A DNA stretch of 64,000 bases from Edaphobacter acidisoli. GTDB lineage: Bacteria > Acidobacteriota > Terriglobia > Terriglobales > Acidobacteriaceae. This document shows, in pieces, positions 19,372 to 28,218 of the stretch. A model generated the notes under the pieces. The model did not search any database. It was not told the DNA's origin and saw only the letters and a list, made by a program, of their open reading frames with translations. A program made the translations under genes and the position numbers. Position 1 is the first letter of the stretch; every line of letters starts with the position of its first letter. Where the stretch lies: contig NZ_BMJB01000001.1 in the NCBI RefSeq assembly GCF_014642855.1, positions 682,001 to 746,000 on the forward strand, written 5' to 3'.

Positions 19372-20953
19372 GAAGAACGCAATCTCCAGAAGAGAAGCGA
19401 TGAAACAGTTAGGCGGGGCCGCACTTGGCTCCGCCTTATTTTCTTCCGTGGCATCGGCTGAACCGGGCGCACCAGCGGCAGCCGCTGCGTCTGCGAAGGC
19501 TCCTGCAGCGCGGTCGTCGAAGCCGAACATTCTGTGGATTACAGGCGAGGGCGTGCCGACTGCGGCACTGAGCTGCTACGGCAGCACGCTCATCAAGACG
19601 CCAAACATCGACCGCATCGCCAACGAAGGGATGCGCTTTGAGAACAGCTTCACGACGAACGCGCTCTGCGCTCCCAGCCGCGCCACGCTGCTGACCGGCA
19701 CGTATACGCACGTGAACGGCATGACGACGAACCCGCAGGACACCATCGACCAGGAGACGCCCGCGCACTTCGACGCATCGCAGTTGACGTTCCCGAAGCT
19801 GCTGCAGCAGATGGGCTACAAGACCGGCACAGTCGGCAAGTGGCATCTGCCGGCCAATCCCGGCGAGTGTGGCTTCGACTACTTCGTCTACAAGAACGGA
19901 GCGGGCGGACCCTACTACGAGGAGAGCGGTTACTTCAAAAACCCCAGCCTGGGCAGCAAGGAGATCGTGAAGGCGACGTATCCGGGATACATCACCGACA
20001 ACGTCACCGACCTGGTCATCAAGGGCATCGAGGAGATTCGTGATACCGGCTCGCCGTTCATGATGATGGTGCAGTTCTTCAACGACCATCGTCCGTTTGA
20101 TCCGCCGCATAAGTACGAGCACATCTACGACGACGTGCGCATTCCCGAGCCTGCGACCTTCTGGGACGACTACTCGCACCGCGCCGCTCCTGCGCGCGAG
20201 GCGAGGATGCGCATCGAGAACATGCCTGACTTTCATCCGCCGAGCGACCTGACGGGACGGCAGCGGAAGCAATGGAACTATCAGAAGTTCATGGAGCACT
20301 TCCTCGGCACACTGCGCGCGCAGGACGACAGCGTCGGCAAGCTGCTGGAGTTTCTGGAGAAGTCCGGGCTTGCTGAGAACACCATCGTCGTCTACACCTG
20401 TGACCATGGATTCTTCCTCGGCGACCACGGCTGGTTCGACAAGCGCTTCATGTACGAGCAGGCGATTCGCGTGCCGTGGATGGTTCGCTATCCCGGCATG
20501 GTGAAGCCGGGCAGCGTGCGCAGCGACTGGGTGGTCAACATCGACAATGCGCCAACGGTGCTCGACCTGGTGGGCCACGAAGTGCCCGCGTCGATGCAGG
20601 GCAGGAGTCTCGTCCCGCTGTTCAAAGGCGAGACGCCCGCGGACTGGCGAAAGTCTTTCTACTACCACTACTACGAGCTCGCTTCGCCGCACTGGGTGAT
20701 GCCGCACTACGGCATCCGCACCGACAGGTACAAGCTCATCAGCTACTACACGATCAACGAGTGGGAGCTGTTCGATCTGGAGAAGGACCCCGACGAGATG
20801 GAGAGCCTGTTCAAGTGGAGCGGCTACAAGGTGCATCCTGCATACGAGCAGGTCACGCAGGACCTTGTCGCTCAACTGAAGCAACTGCGCGAGAGCTACA
20901 AGGACACGTCGGGTTTGCCCGTGAAGATGTGGCCGCTGGGTTCGTATGATTAG
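19349..20953 (+). CDS. Tat-exported type I sulfatase
   Basis: 534 aa from ATG 19349 (GGAG 5 nt upstream); an in-frame ATG at 19361 is possible. SRREAMKQLGGAALGSALF is a twin-arginine signal. The sulfatase domain starts at PNILWITGEG and carries the CAPSR signature at Cys107, the residue converted to formylglycine by FGE. GKWHLP and DHGFFLGDHGWFDK supply the later metal/sulfate residues, and the tail WELFDLEKDPDEM is typical. The gene overlaps GH20 by 23 nt, so a sulfated amino-sugar substrate (for example a GlcNAc sulfate) is an attractive guess. No FGE gene is visible here. Confidence 0.9.
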   Translation: MGTGMGIEKNAISRREAMKQLGGAALGSALFSSVASAEPGAPAAAAASAKAPAARSSKPNILWITGEGVPTAALSCYGSTLIKTPNIDRIANEGMRFENSFTTNALCAPSRATLLTGTYTHVNGMTTNPQDTIDQETPAHFDASQLTFPKLLQQMGYKTGTVGKWHLPANPGECGFDYFVYKNGAGGPYYEESGYFKNPSLGSKEIVKATYPGYITDNVTDLVIKGIEEIRDTGSPFMMMVQFFNDHRPFDPPHKYEHIYDDVRIPEPATFWDDYSHRAAPAREARMRIENMPDFHPPSDLTGRQRKQWNYQKFMEHFLGTLRAQDDSVGKLLEFLEKSGLAENTIVVYTCDHGFFLGDHGWFDKRFMYEQAIRVPWMVRYPGMVKPGSVRSDWVVNIDNAPTVLDLVGHEVPASMQGRSLVPLFKGETPADWRKSFYYHYYELASPHWVMPHYGIRTDRYKLISYYTINEWELFDLEKDPDEMESLFKWSGYKVHPAYEQVTQDLVAQLKQLRESYKDTSGLPVKMWPLGSYD

Positions 20954-21789
20954 TTGAACGGAAGCAGCGGTGAGATGCGCGCAGGCAGATTTGCGATGAT
21001 GCGTGCCGTCAGCACGACTCCGCTGCGACCGTCGTGCAAGGTGATGGGGAAGGCGAGCACGCTCCAGGTCACGTTCAGTTCGCCATCGCGAGGCTGGTTG
21101 AGCAGCCCTCGGCGCGTGCGGTCGATGTACGTCTCGCGCGTCAGCGTTACCGACTGAAGCACGTCGCGCCAGTCTCGCATGAGCGTCGGCATCTCGTCGA
21201 AGACCGAGCGGCCGGGGAACCAGTCGCGTGGCTTGTCGAGGTACTCGGCGACGGCGTCGTTGCAGTACTGCCAGATGCCGCGGTCGTCGAAGATCTGTAC
21301 CAGCACGTCGGAGCCGATGGCCAGCGAGATACGCGAGTAGTAGAAGTCACGCGCGTCGACCACCACGGGCGCGCCGCGGCGTTTGGCTTCGAGCGAGCTG
21401 AGCGCGGCGAGCAGGTCTTCGACCGAGCTGTGGCCTTTGAGCAGGTGCATGTCCTCGACGCCGCCGAAGTATCGGTCGAGCGTTGCCGAGAGAATGATGA
21501 TGGGCACGTACGGACGTCGGCGGCGCAGCAAATTCGCAACCTCCGTGCCGAACTGTCCAGCGCCGAGGTGGTAATCGAGCACGGCGATGTCGATGTCGTT
21601 GAAGCGCTCGGTGGCCTCTTCGATCGTGGAGGCAGGCACGCACTCATAACCATGTTGGCGCAGGATGGCGGCGCGCAGGTGCAGGTTGGCTGGCTCGTCG
21701 TCGAGCAAAAGCACACGAACACGGGACGTGCCCGCGGGCACAGCGTCGAGCGACGCGCTGGGGGGGAGGTCCGGCGGCTCTATCATCAT
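20950..21789 (-). CDS. Response regulator with PAS-like output domain
   Basis: 279 aa from ATG 21789, with a GAGG directly upstream (ATG 21786 is equally possible). The receiver domain (about 23-140) has the acidic pair Asp30/Asp31, phospho-acceptor Asp72 (AVLDYHLG), Ser101 and Lys118. The second half (about 155-270: VQIFDDRGIWQYCNDAVAEY) reads as a PAS fold, without a DNA-binding or enzymatic domain. It may signal through protein contacts to an unlinked kinase. Its stop overlaps the convergent sulfatase stop by 4 nt. No kinase is nearby. Confidence 0.75.
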   Translation of the reverse strand: MMIEPPDLPPSASLDAVPAGTSRVRVLLLDDEPANLHLRAAILRQHGYECVPASTIEEATERFNDIDIAVLDYHLGAGQFGTEVANLLRRRRPYVPIIILSATLDRYFGGVEDMHLLKGHSSVEDLLAALSSLEAKRRGAPVVVDARDFYYSRISLAIGSDVLVQIFDDRGIWQYCNDAVAEYLDKPRDWFPGRSVFDEMPTLMRDWRDVLQSVTLTRETYIDRTRRGLLNQPRDGELNVTWSVLAFPITLHDGRSGVVLTARIIANLPARISPLLPFN

Positions 21790-21839
21790 CCTCTTCTGCT
21801 TCGATGCTGCGTCGATAGAAATAGTAAGCCAAAAGATGA

Positions 21840-22835
21840 TTATTTTCTCGTAGATTTTAGATCGCGAAGGAGTTCCGGCAGCCGGTTGACCAGCGCGACC
21901 GACCGGAGCCACTGCCTGTTATCGACCGCCGGGTAGCCGCTGACGACCTTTCCGGGCTCGACATCGTTGGGAATACCGCTCTGGGCAGTGGCAATCGCGC
22001 CGTCGCCGACCGTGCAGTGCCCCGCCACGCCCACCTGTCCGGCCAGGATGACGTTTTTGCCCACATGGGTCGATCCGGCCAGGCCGACCTGCGCGCAAAG
22101 CAGCGTATTTTCGCCCACCGTGGAGCCGTGCCCGACCTGGACGAGGTTGTCGATCTTTGCCCCGGCGCGAACGCGCGTCTCTCCGATGGAGGCACGGTCG
22201 ATGGTCGCATTGGCCTGAATTTCGACGGAGTCTTCGAGCACAGCCGGGCCGGACTGTTGAATCTTGTACCAGCTCTGGTCACCCTGCTTGGCGAAACCGA
22301 AGCCATCAGCCCCGACGATTGCGCCATTCTGCAGAACGACGCCGTCGCCTAGCTGGCAGTGTTCGCGAATGACGGCATGGGCGTGAACGAAGAGGTTGTT
22401 GCCCGCGCGCACGTGCGGATAGATGACCACATGCGGCAAGATTGTCGCGTTATCGCCGATGACGACGTGCTCGCCGATGACGGTGTAGGCGCCGATGTGC
22501 GCGTTGGCGCCGATCTTTGCTGTCGGTGCGATGACGGCGGTGGAGTGGATTCCCGGCGGATATGCTGGCGACTGATAGAACAACTCAATCGCCCGCGCGA
22601 AGGCGAGATAGGGATTTTCGATGCGCAGCGTGGCGGCGGAGATCTCCGGAAACGCTGGCTCGACGAGGACCGCTGTGGCCTTGGTGGTGCGGGCCAGCGC
22701 CGCGTATTTGGGGTTGGCGACAAAGGTCAGATCGCCTGCGCCTGCGGTTTCGAGACCGGCGACGCGGTTGATCTGGGCTTCGGGGTCTCCGTGCAGCGCG
22801 GCCCCAAGATGCTCGGCCAGGTTAGCTAGCTTCAT
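21840..22835 (-). CDS. lpxD: UDP-3-O-acylglucosamine N-acyltransferase
   Basis: 331 aa, standard length. The N-terminal uridine-binding domain is followed by a left-handed beta-helix of hexapeptide repeats (IGANAHIGAYTVIGEHVVIG). The probable catalytic His is in NLVQVGHGSTVGE. The enzyme adds the N-linked acyl chain in lipid A synthesis at the cytoplasmic face of the inner membrane. The usual bamA/fabZ/lpxA neighbours are absent, so the gene stands outside the canonical lipid A cluster. Confidence 0.95.
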   Translation of the reverse strand: MKLANLAEHLGAALHGDPEAQINRVAGLETAGAGDLTFVANPKYAALARTTKATAVLVEPAFPEISAATLRIENPYLAFARAIELFYQSPAYPPGIHSTAVIAPTAKIGANAHIGAYTVIGEHVVIGDNATILPHVVIYPHVRAGNNLFVHAHAVIREHCQLGDGVVLQNGAIVGADGFGFAKQGDQSWYKIQQSGPAVLEDSVEIQANATIDRASIGETRVRAGAKIDNLVQVGHGSTVGENTLLCAQVGLAGSTHVGKNVILAGQVGVAGHCTVGDGAIATAQSGIPNDVEPGKVVSGYPAVDNRQWLRSVALVNRLPELLRDLKSTRK

Positions 22836-22868
22836 GGTGGGGATTATAGAAGCTGCGTGCGGTGGTTG

Positions 22869-23804
22869 CTATTCGGCAGAGACAGCGCTGTGCCTCCAGA
22901 GCGCTTCTGCTGCGAGACAGACCAGCGCAACCCAGTAGAGGTCCGCTCCAAGCAGGTGCAGCACCTGCATCCACGTGGGTGCGAGTAGCAAAACATCGCC
23001 GACGCCCAGCACGAATTGCAATGCCAGTAGTGCCGCGACGATTGAGCCGAGGCGCGACCGGGATTTGACCACGAGCCACAGGACGCAGCACGCGCCGATG
23101 ACAGCTGCCGCCGGATGCATCCAGCGCATTCGGATGAGCAGGGGCGAACTGGCGGCAAAGTCAGAGGCGAAGGCAGCGCGCAGCGTCGGAGAAGGGAAGA
23201 GCGTGTCGGCGAGCGCGGCAATCGAGCCGGTTGCGCCCATGACGATGGTCGCAATCACGGCCAGCCATGCGGGGCCGGAGAGCTTCTGCTCGCGCGGAGA
23301 CGTGCTCGCACGGAAGCTGTCGTTGAGCCACCACGCCGTTAGCGTAAGCGAAGCCAGCAGCAGCAGCGTGTTGGTGAAGTGGATCGACTGCATGACGACG
23401 CGCGCAGTCGAGATGTTGTTCAGCACGTAGCCGCGCAGCACGAGCACTGCACCGAGCAGCGCCTCGGTCACGAGAAAGACGGTAGAAGCAATCGCAGCGC
23501 GGCGTACACGATCTCCGCGCCTGGCGGAATAAAACGTCCAGACGACCAGGCCGATGATGAGTATTGTTGCAACGGTGGTGCTTTGGCGATGGGCGAACTC
23601 GATCATCGTCGCCAGTCGCGGATGATGCGGGACGAAGTCTCCGTTGCACAGCGGCCAGTCGTCGCCGCAGCCCGCGCCGGAGCCGGACGCGCGCACAACC
23701 GCTCCCCAGAGGATGACGAGGATGTTGTAGGCCACGACGACCCACGCATAGCGCACGAGCGCTTTGGGCACGCGTCTTACACGGACCGCTGAAGCTGTTG
23801 CCAT
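22869..23804 (-). CDS. ctaA: Heme A synthase (COX15/CtaA family)
   Basis: 311 aa with about eight transmembrane helices. Haem-ligand histidines appear in the expected helices: EFAHRQSTT, SIHFTNTLL, MRWMHPAAA and VLHLLGADL. The first periplasmic loop carries a Cys pair (GAGCGDDWPLCNGD) that in this family can relay electrons. It oxidises the C8 methyl of haem O to give haem A for an aa3-type oxidase. No ctaB/cox genes are adjacent. Confidence 0.9.
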   Translation of the reverse strand: MATASAVRVRRVPKALVRYAWVVVAYNILVILWGAVVRASGSGAGCGDDWPLCNGDFVPHHPRLATMIEFAHRQSTTVATILIIGLVVWTFYSARRGDRVRRAAIASTVFLVTEALLGAVLVLRGYVLNNISTARVVMQSIHFTNTLLLLASLTLTAWWLNDSFRASTSPREQKLSGPAWLAVIATIVMGATGSIAALADTLFPSPTLRAAFASDFAASSPLLIRMRWMHPAAAVIGACCVLWLVVKSRSRLGSIVAALLALQFVLGVGDVLLLAPTWMQVLHLLGADLYWVALVCLAAEALWRHSAVSAE

Positions 23805-23867
23805 GCTTTTATTTTACGCGGGCGATGCGGCGGCAGCCGCATGAATAGGCCGCCGCCCGGTTATCGT

Positions 23868-24722
23868 TCAGCCGTTGGCCAGCTCTTTCGCGCGCTGCGT
23901 TGCGCGCTTGACGGCTTTGATCAGCGTGACGCGCAGTCCGCCTTCTTCGAGCTCGAGAATGCCGTCCACGGTGCAGCCCGCGGGCGTGGTGACGGCATCT
24001 TTGAGTAGCGCCGGATGATAGCCGGTCTCAAGCACCATCCTCGCGGAGCCAAGCGTCGTCTGCGCCGCGAGCAGCGTGGCAACATCGCGCGGCAGGCCGA
24101 CGTTGACGCCAGCTTCAGCAAGCGCTTCGATGACGATGTAGAGAAATGCGGGCCCGGAACCGGAGAGGCCGGTTACGGCATCCATGTGCTTCTCATCGAC
24201 GACGACGGTGCGGCCGACGGTGTTGAAGATGCGCTGCGCAGCGGCCATCTGCTCAGGGGTGACGAAGCGTCCGGCGCACACAGCGGTGACGCCGGCGGCG
24301 AGCATCGCGGGTGTGTTCGGCATGGCGCGGATGACGCCGAGATCGCATCCTGCCGCGTCTTCGATCGAGCGCGTCTTTACCGACGCGGCGAAGGAGACGA
24401 CGAGCTTACCGGCGTTGAGCGCAGGCTTGATCTGCTCGATGACGCCGGGAACCTGAATGGGCTTGACGCCGAGCAGGATGATGTCGGCCTGCTGCGCCGC
24501 GGCGAGGTTGTCGGTCGTGACCTCGACACCGAACTGCGCGGACAGGGCCTGCGCGCGGTCGGGGTGGTGGACCGTGGCGAAGACATGGTCTGCGGCGACC
24601 AGGTTGTTCTTCAAGAAGGCCTGGAGCAGGATGCCGCCCATCTTGCCCGTGCCCAGAATTGCTACCCGCACGCCCGGCATCGCCGGAGCAGGCGTTTCCA
24701 CTGCATACGTTTCGTCGCTCAT
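23868..24722 (-). CDS. proC: Pyrroline-5-carboxylate reductase
   Basis: 284 aa. An N-terminal Rossmann fold with VAILGTGKMGG binds NAD(P)H. The C-terminal helical dimer domain contains the signature VTGLSGSGPAFLYIVIEAL and ends in KRATQRAKELANG. It performs the last step of proline synthesis. The first ~15 residues before the Rossmann strand form a short Ala/Pro extension. No other proline gene is adjacent. Confidence 0.95.
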   Translation of the reverse strand: MSDETYAVETPAPAMPGVRVAILGTGKMGGILLQAFLKNNLVAADHVFATVHHPDRAQALSAQFGVEVTTDNLAAAQQADIILLGVKPIQVPGVIEQIKPALNAGKLVVSFAASVKTRSIEDAAGCDLGVIRAMPNTPAMLAAGVTAVCAGRFVTPEQMAAAQRIFNTVGRTVVVDEKHMDAVTGLSGSGPAFLYIVIEALAEAGVNVGLPRDVATLLAAQTTLGSARMVLETGYHPALLKDAVTTPAGCTVDGILELEEGGLRVTLIKAVKRATQRAKELANG

Positions 24723-24770
24723 GTAGACAAGGCTATCAGACCGCCGCGCCGGAACGAGCGATGGCGCTGG

Positions 24771-25781
24771 CTAGGAAATCTCCGCCGGTTCGGCATGGCC
24801 TTCGAGCATGCGGTAGAGCGTCGAGCGGCTGATGCCAAGGACCTCGGCGGCGCGCAACTTGTTTCCGGCACAGCTTTTGAGCACGTGCAGGACATGCTGT
24901 TCGACCACATCGTCGAGCCGCTCGCTTCCTCCGAGGCGCGCTGCGGTCAGCGATTCAATGCTGGCTTCAGCGAACTCCGGCAGCGCCTGCGCTTCGAGCA
25001 CAGGGCCTTCGCTCAACAGGACGGCGTTGCGCATGACGCTCTCCATCTCTCGCACGTTGCCGGGCCAGAAATGACTCTCGAGCATCTTCATCGCTTCAGT
25101 CGAGATGCGCTCGACGCCCTTCGAGTACATCCGCGCAAACCGCGCGAGGAAGTGCGAGGCGAGCTCGGGAATGTCTTCAGCGCGCTCGCGCAGCGGCGGC
25201 AGCGCGATGGTCAAGGTCGCCATGCGATGGTAGAGCTCCTGCCGAAAGCGGCCGGCGGAGACGAGCACGCGCAGGTCCTGGCTGGCGGAGGCGGCCATGC
25301 GCAGATCAAGCTTCGCCGGAGCGGCGAGACCATCCTGCGCCCACTCATGCCGGCGCAGCACGCGCAGCAGACGGCCCTGCGCTTCGAGCGGCATCTCGTC
25401 GATGCCATCGAAGAAGAGCGTGCCGCGTGCAGCCATCTTCATCAACTCAGCGATGCGGTAGCCTGCTTCGGCGCCTTCAATCGCCTGGTCGCCGAGCGTG
25501 GCGGAGTGGCAGACGACGAACGGACCGGCCGCGCCTGGACTGGCGCAGTGCAGGGCGCGTGCCGCGAGTTCCTTGCCGCATCCCGGCTCGCCGCCAATCA
25601 GCACGGTGCGGAAGTATGGGCCGATGCGCCGGACCTGCAGGCGCAGCCGCTGCATTGCGGCGCCGCTGCCGACCATCGGAAGCGGGTTGGCGCTGCCGAT
25701 GGCAGCAAATTCTCCGAGACCGCAGGGAACTTCGCGTAGAGCGGGGACAGGAAAGGCCGCTGGATGAGCCGATGTGGACAT
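24771..25781 (-). CDS. Degenerate sigma54-activator-like AAA+ regulator with Fis-type HTH
   Basis: 336 aa; no receiver or sensory domain, only a short N-terminus. The AAA+ domain has a P-loop GGEPGCGKE (63-71), an arginine-finger segment PLRERAEDIPEL and a sensor II HFWPGNVREME. It ends in a Fis-type helix-turn-helix (NKLRAAEVLGISRSTLYRML). The sigma54-contact loop GAFTGA is missing from the region between the P-loop and Walker B. Walker B reads LFFDGIDEMP, where activators have LFLDEIGEMP, so the catalytic Glu is Gly126. It is therefore unlikely to drive sigma54 open-complex formation and may act as a repressor or DNA-binding partner. Confidence 0.8.
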   Translation of the reverse strand: MSTSAHPAAFPVPALREVPCGLGEFAAIGSANPLPMVGSGAAMQRLRLQVRRIGPYFRTVLIGGEPGCGKELAARALHCASPGAAGPFVVCHSATLGDQAIEGAEAGYRIAELMKMAARGTLFFDGIDEMPLEAQGRLLRVLRRHEWAQDGLAAPAKLDLRMAASASQDLRVLVSAGRFRQELYHRMATLTIALPPLRERAEDIPELASHFLARFARMYSKGVERISTEAMKMLESHFWPGNVREMESVMRNAVLLSEGPVLEAQALPEFAEASIESLTAARLGGSERLDDVVEQHVLHVLKSCAGNKLRAAEVLGISRSTLYRMLEGHAEPAEIS

Positions 25782-25833
25782 AAGTACTTGTTACATCGGC
25801 AGAACCGGCGGCCAGTTGAGTTTTTGTTAATTT

Positions 25834-26259
25834 TTATGCGGAGGTCTTCGCGCAATAAGTATCGAAGGCGCGGGAGAGCTCCTGTGCAATGGCGGGCGCG
25901 GTCGAGGTCTCAATGGCCGAGCGCTGCATCAGGTAGACGAGCTGGCCGTCGCGCAGGATGGCGATGGCGGGCGAGGTGGGCGGGTGTCCGCCGAAGTAGC
26001 TGCGGGCGCGCTCGGTGGCGTCGCGGTCCTGTCCGGCGAAGACCGTGACCGAGTGGTCGGGTTTGGTGGCGTGCTGGAGAGCCAGGCGGACGCCGGGACG
26101 CATCTTGCCGGCAGCGCAGCCGCAGATGGAGTTCACCACGACCATTGTGGTTCCGGGCTGGGAGATGGCTGTGTCGACTTCGGCTGCCGTGCGGGCCTCG
26201 GAAATGCCTGCGCGGGTCAGCTCCTCGCGCATCGGAATCACCATAATCTCTGGATACAT
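25834..26259 (-). CDS. Bacilliredoxin (BrxA/BrxB, YphP/YqiW family)
   Basis: 141 aa from ATG 26259, with AAGAGG upstream. It starts MYPEIMVIPMREELT, the family N-terminus, and carries the unusual CGC active site Cys46-Gly-Cys48 in SICGCAAG. The fold is thioredoxin-like. In Bacillus these proteins remove bacillithiol from S-bacillithiolated proteins; in an acidobacterium the low-molecular-weight thiol partner is not known to me. Divergent from murB, 89 nt apart. Confidence 0.9.
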   Translation of the reverse strand: MYPEIMVIPMREELTRAGISEARTAAEVDTAISQPGTTMVVVNSICGCAAGKMRPGVRLALQHATKPDHSVTVFAGQDRDATERARSYFGGHPPTSPAIAILRDGQLVYLMQRSAIETSTAPAIAQELSRAFDTYCAKTSA

Positions 26260-26348
26260 TCGGTCCTCTTTGCGGCAATGTTTGCCTGCTTCGATTCTAC
26301 GGGTTTCGAGTTCTAGAGGCCAGTTCTGGCACAATCGCTTTTCGAATC

Positions 26349-27452
26349 ATGAAAGTACGCGAAAGTGCAGAGGCAGTCGTGTACAGTCAGGGTGTGGCGC
26401 ACACCGAGCTGCAGATACAGGAGTCCGTTCCCCTCGCAGGGTATACCACCTTTCGGGTTGGAGGGTCTGCCCGCTGCTTTGCCGAGGTCAGGTCGGAGGA
26501 CGAGCTGCTTGGCGCGGTGGAGTTTGCCTCCCGGGAGGGGATTGGGACCTTCGTGCTGGGCGGGGGCAGCAACCTGCTGGTCAGCGACAGCGGGTTTGAC
26601 GGGCTGGTGATTCACATTGCGCTGAACGCGCCCACTGAGGTGAAGGATGACGCCAGTTTTGTGGAATACACCGTTGCGGCCGGGTTGGACTGGAATAGCT
26701 TTGTTCATCAGATTTGCGAGCAGGGAATCAGCGGCATCGAGTGCCTGGCTGGGATTCCCGGCAGCGTGGGCGGCACGCCCGTGCAGAACGTCGGGGCTTA
26801 CGGGCAGGAGGTCGCGAGCACGATCACTCGCGTTCGCGTGCTGGATCTGGAGACGCGCGAGTTCGTGTGGCTCTCGCGCGAGCAGTGCGGGTTCAGCTAT
26901 CGACACAGCATCTTCAACAGCACGCATCGCGGCCGCTACATCGTGACGGCAGTGAGTTTTCTCTTCGATCGCAGTGCGCGGCCCAACCTGAGCTACGCCG
27001 ATCTTCAGCGCCACTTCGGTGCAAGTGCGACGCCCACGCCGCTCGAGGTCTACCACGCAGTGCGCGAGATTCGGCACGGCAAAGGGATGTTGATCGTGGA
27101 CGGCGAGGCCGACTGCCGGAGTGCGGGGTCGTTCTTCAAGAACCCGGTGGTGCCGGAGAGTGTACTGGCCGGGATTGCTTCCAGCGTTGGCGTGCCGATC
27201 GAGAAGGTTCCGCACTGGCCCGCGGGCGTGGGCAAGGTGAAGCTGGCTGCGGCGTGGCTGCTGGAACATGCGGGATTCGTCAAAGGCTTCTCGATGGGCG
27301 AGGCGGGAATCTCTTCGCGTCACACGCTGGCGCTGATCAATCGCGGCCATGCGACGGCGGCGGATGTGGAGGCGCTGCGCGATGCGATTCGCGCGGAGGT
27401 GCGGCGGCGGTTTGGCGTGGAGCTGGAGCAGGAGCCGGTGAATGTAAGCTGA
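26349..27452 (+). CDS. murB: UDP-N-acetylenolpyruvoylglucosamine reductase
   Basis: 367 aa. FAD-binding motifs YTTFRVGG, then VLGGGSNLLVSD; substrate domain with GIPGSVGGTPVQNVGAYGQE. The proton-donor Ser is in SAGSFFKNP and the C-terminal Glu in ELEQEPVNV, the type I (E. coli-like) pattern with the extra loop. It reduces the enolpyruvyl ether to MurNAc in peptidoglycan precursor synthesis. The gene stands outside any mur/ddl/fts cluster and converges with modC, 7 nt from its stop. Confidence 0.95.
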   Translation: MKVRESAEAVVYSQGVAHTELQIQESVPLAGYTTFRVGGSARCFAEVRSEDELLGAVEFASREGIGTFVLGGGSNLLVSDSGFDGLVIHIALNAPTEVKDDASFVEYTVAAGLDWNSFVHQICEQGISGIECLAGIPGSVGGTPVQNVGAYGQEVASTITRVRVLDLETREFVWLSREQCGFSYRHSIFNSTHRGRYIVTAVSFLFDRSARPNLSYADLQRHFGASATPTPLEVYHAVREIRHGKGMLIVDGEADCRSAGSFFKNPVVPESVLAGIASSVGVPIEKVPHWPAGVGKVKLAAAWLLEHAGFVKGFSMGEAGISSRHTLALINRGHATAADVEALRDAIRAEVRRRFGVELEQEPVNVS

Positions 27453-27459
27453 GCTGCAA

Positions 27460-28218
27460 TCAGCCGAGGCGCGAGAGCAGACGAATGCGTTCGGTGGCGA
27501 GGACGGCCTCGGCTGGGCCTTGTTCGACGATGCGGCCTTCAGCGAGCTTGAGGACTTCGGCGTCGAGTTGAAATGCTTCGCCGATATCGTGCGTGACGGA
27601 GAGCACGGGCACCTTCCAGCGATCAAGCCACTCGCGCAACTCAGCCAGTAGATCGTCGCGCAGTGCGGCGTCGAGGCCGGAGAATGGCTCGTCGAGCAGC
27701 AGCAGGGGAGTGCCGGTGCCGGAGAACGTAATTGCCGAGACGACGGCGCGGGCTACGGATGCGCGTTGCTTTTCACCTCCGCTGAGATCGGCGGGCATTC
27801 TGCCTGCGAGCTTGTCGATGCGGAACAGCGCCATCGTCTGCTCGGCGATTTGTGAGGCGTCCAGAGGTCTTGTCAGCCAGCCATTGCCGTAGAGGATGTT
27901 CCAGCGCACGTCTTTGTGGGGGAAGAGACGCGCTGTCTGAGCCGCGCTGCGGATGGAGCGGAGATACGGCGGGAGTGCGTGGTTCGATGATGAATCGAAG
28001 AGCACCGTGTCGCCGCGCGCGATGTGGCCGCTGTCGGGCTCGACGAATCCCGCGATGGCGCGCAGCAGAGTTGTCTTTCCGCTGCCGGATGGACCGAAGA
28101 GGACGCTCCACGGCTTCGTCAGCGTGAAATTTACATCGAGCAGAAGTCCGCCGATGCTGTGTTGCAGCTTCGCTTCGAGAATGGCGGGTGCGCTAGCGGG
28201 CGGAATATTAGCGGACAA
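27460..28218 (-). CDS. modC: Molybdate ABC transporter ATP-binding protein without TOBE domain
   Basis: 252 aa from TTG 28218, overlapping the modB stop by 11 nt; GGAAGG lies 10 nt upstream. Walker A GPSGSGKTT, signature LSGGEKQR, Walker B LLLLDEPF and the H-loop SVTHD are intact. E. coli ModC (about 350 aa) carries a C-terminal molybdate-binding TOBE (Mop) domain; this protein stops about 20 residues after the H-loop region, so that regulatory domain is absent. It energises ModB for molybdate import. Confidence 0.85.
   Translation of the reverse strand: MSANIPPASAPAILEAKLQHSIGGLLLDVNFTLTKPWSVLFGPSGSGKTTLLRAIAGFVEPDSGHIARGDTVLFDSSSNHALPPYLRSIRSAAQTARLFPHKDVRWNILYGNGWLTRPLDASQIAEQTMALFRIDKLAGRMPADLSGGEKQRASVARAVVSAITFSGTGTPLLLLDEPFSGLDAALRDDLLAELREWLDRWKVPVLSVTHDIGEAFQLDAEVLKLAEGRIVEQGPAEAVLATERIRLLSRLG

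Noticed and set aside
26313..27626. 437-aa minus-strand frame opposite murB
   Set aside because: murB on the plus strand has all FAD and active-site motifs; the antisense frame crosses both murB ends and has no domain.
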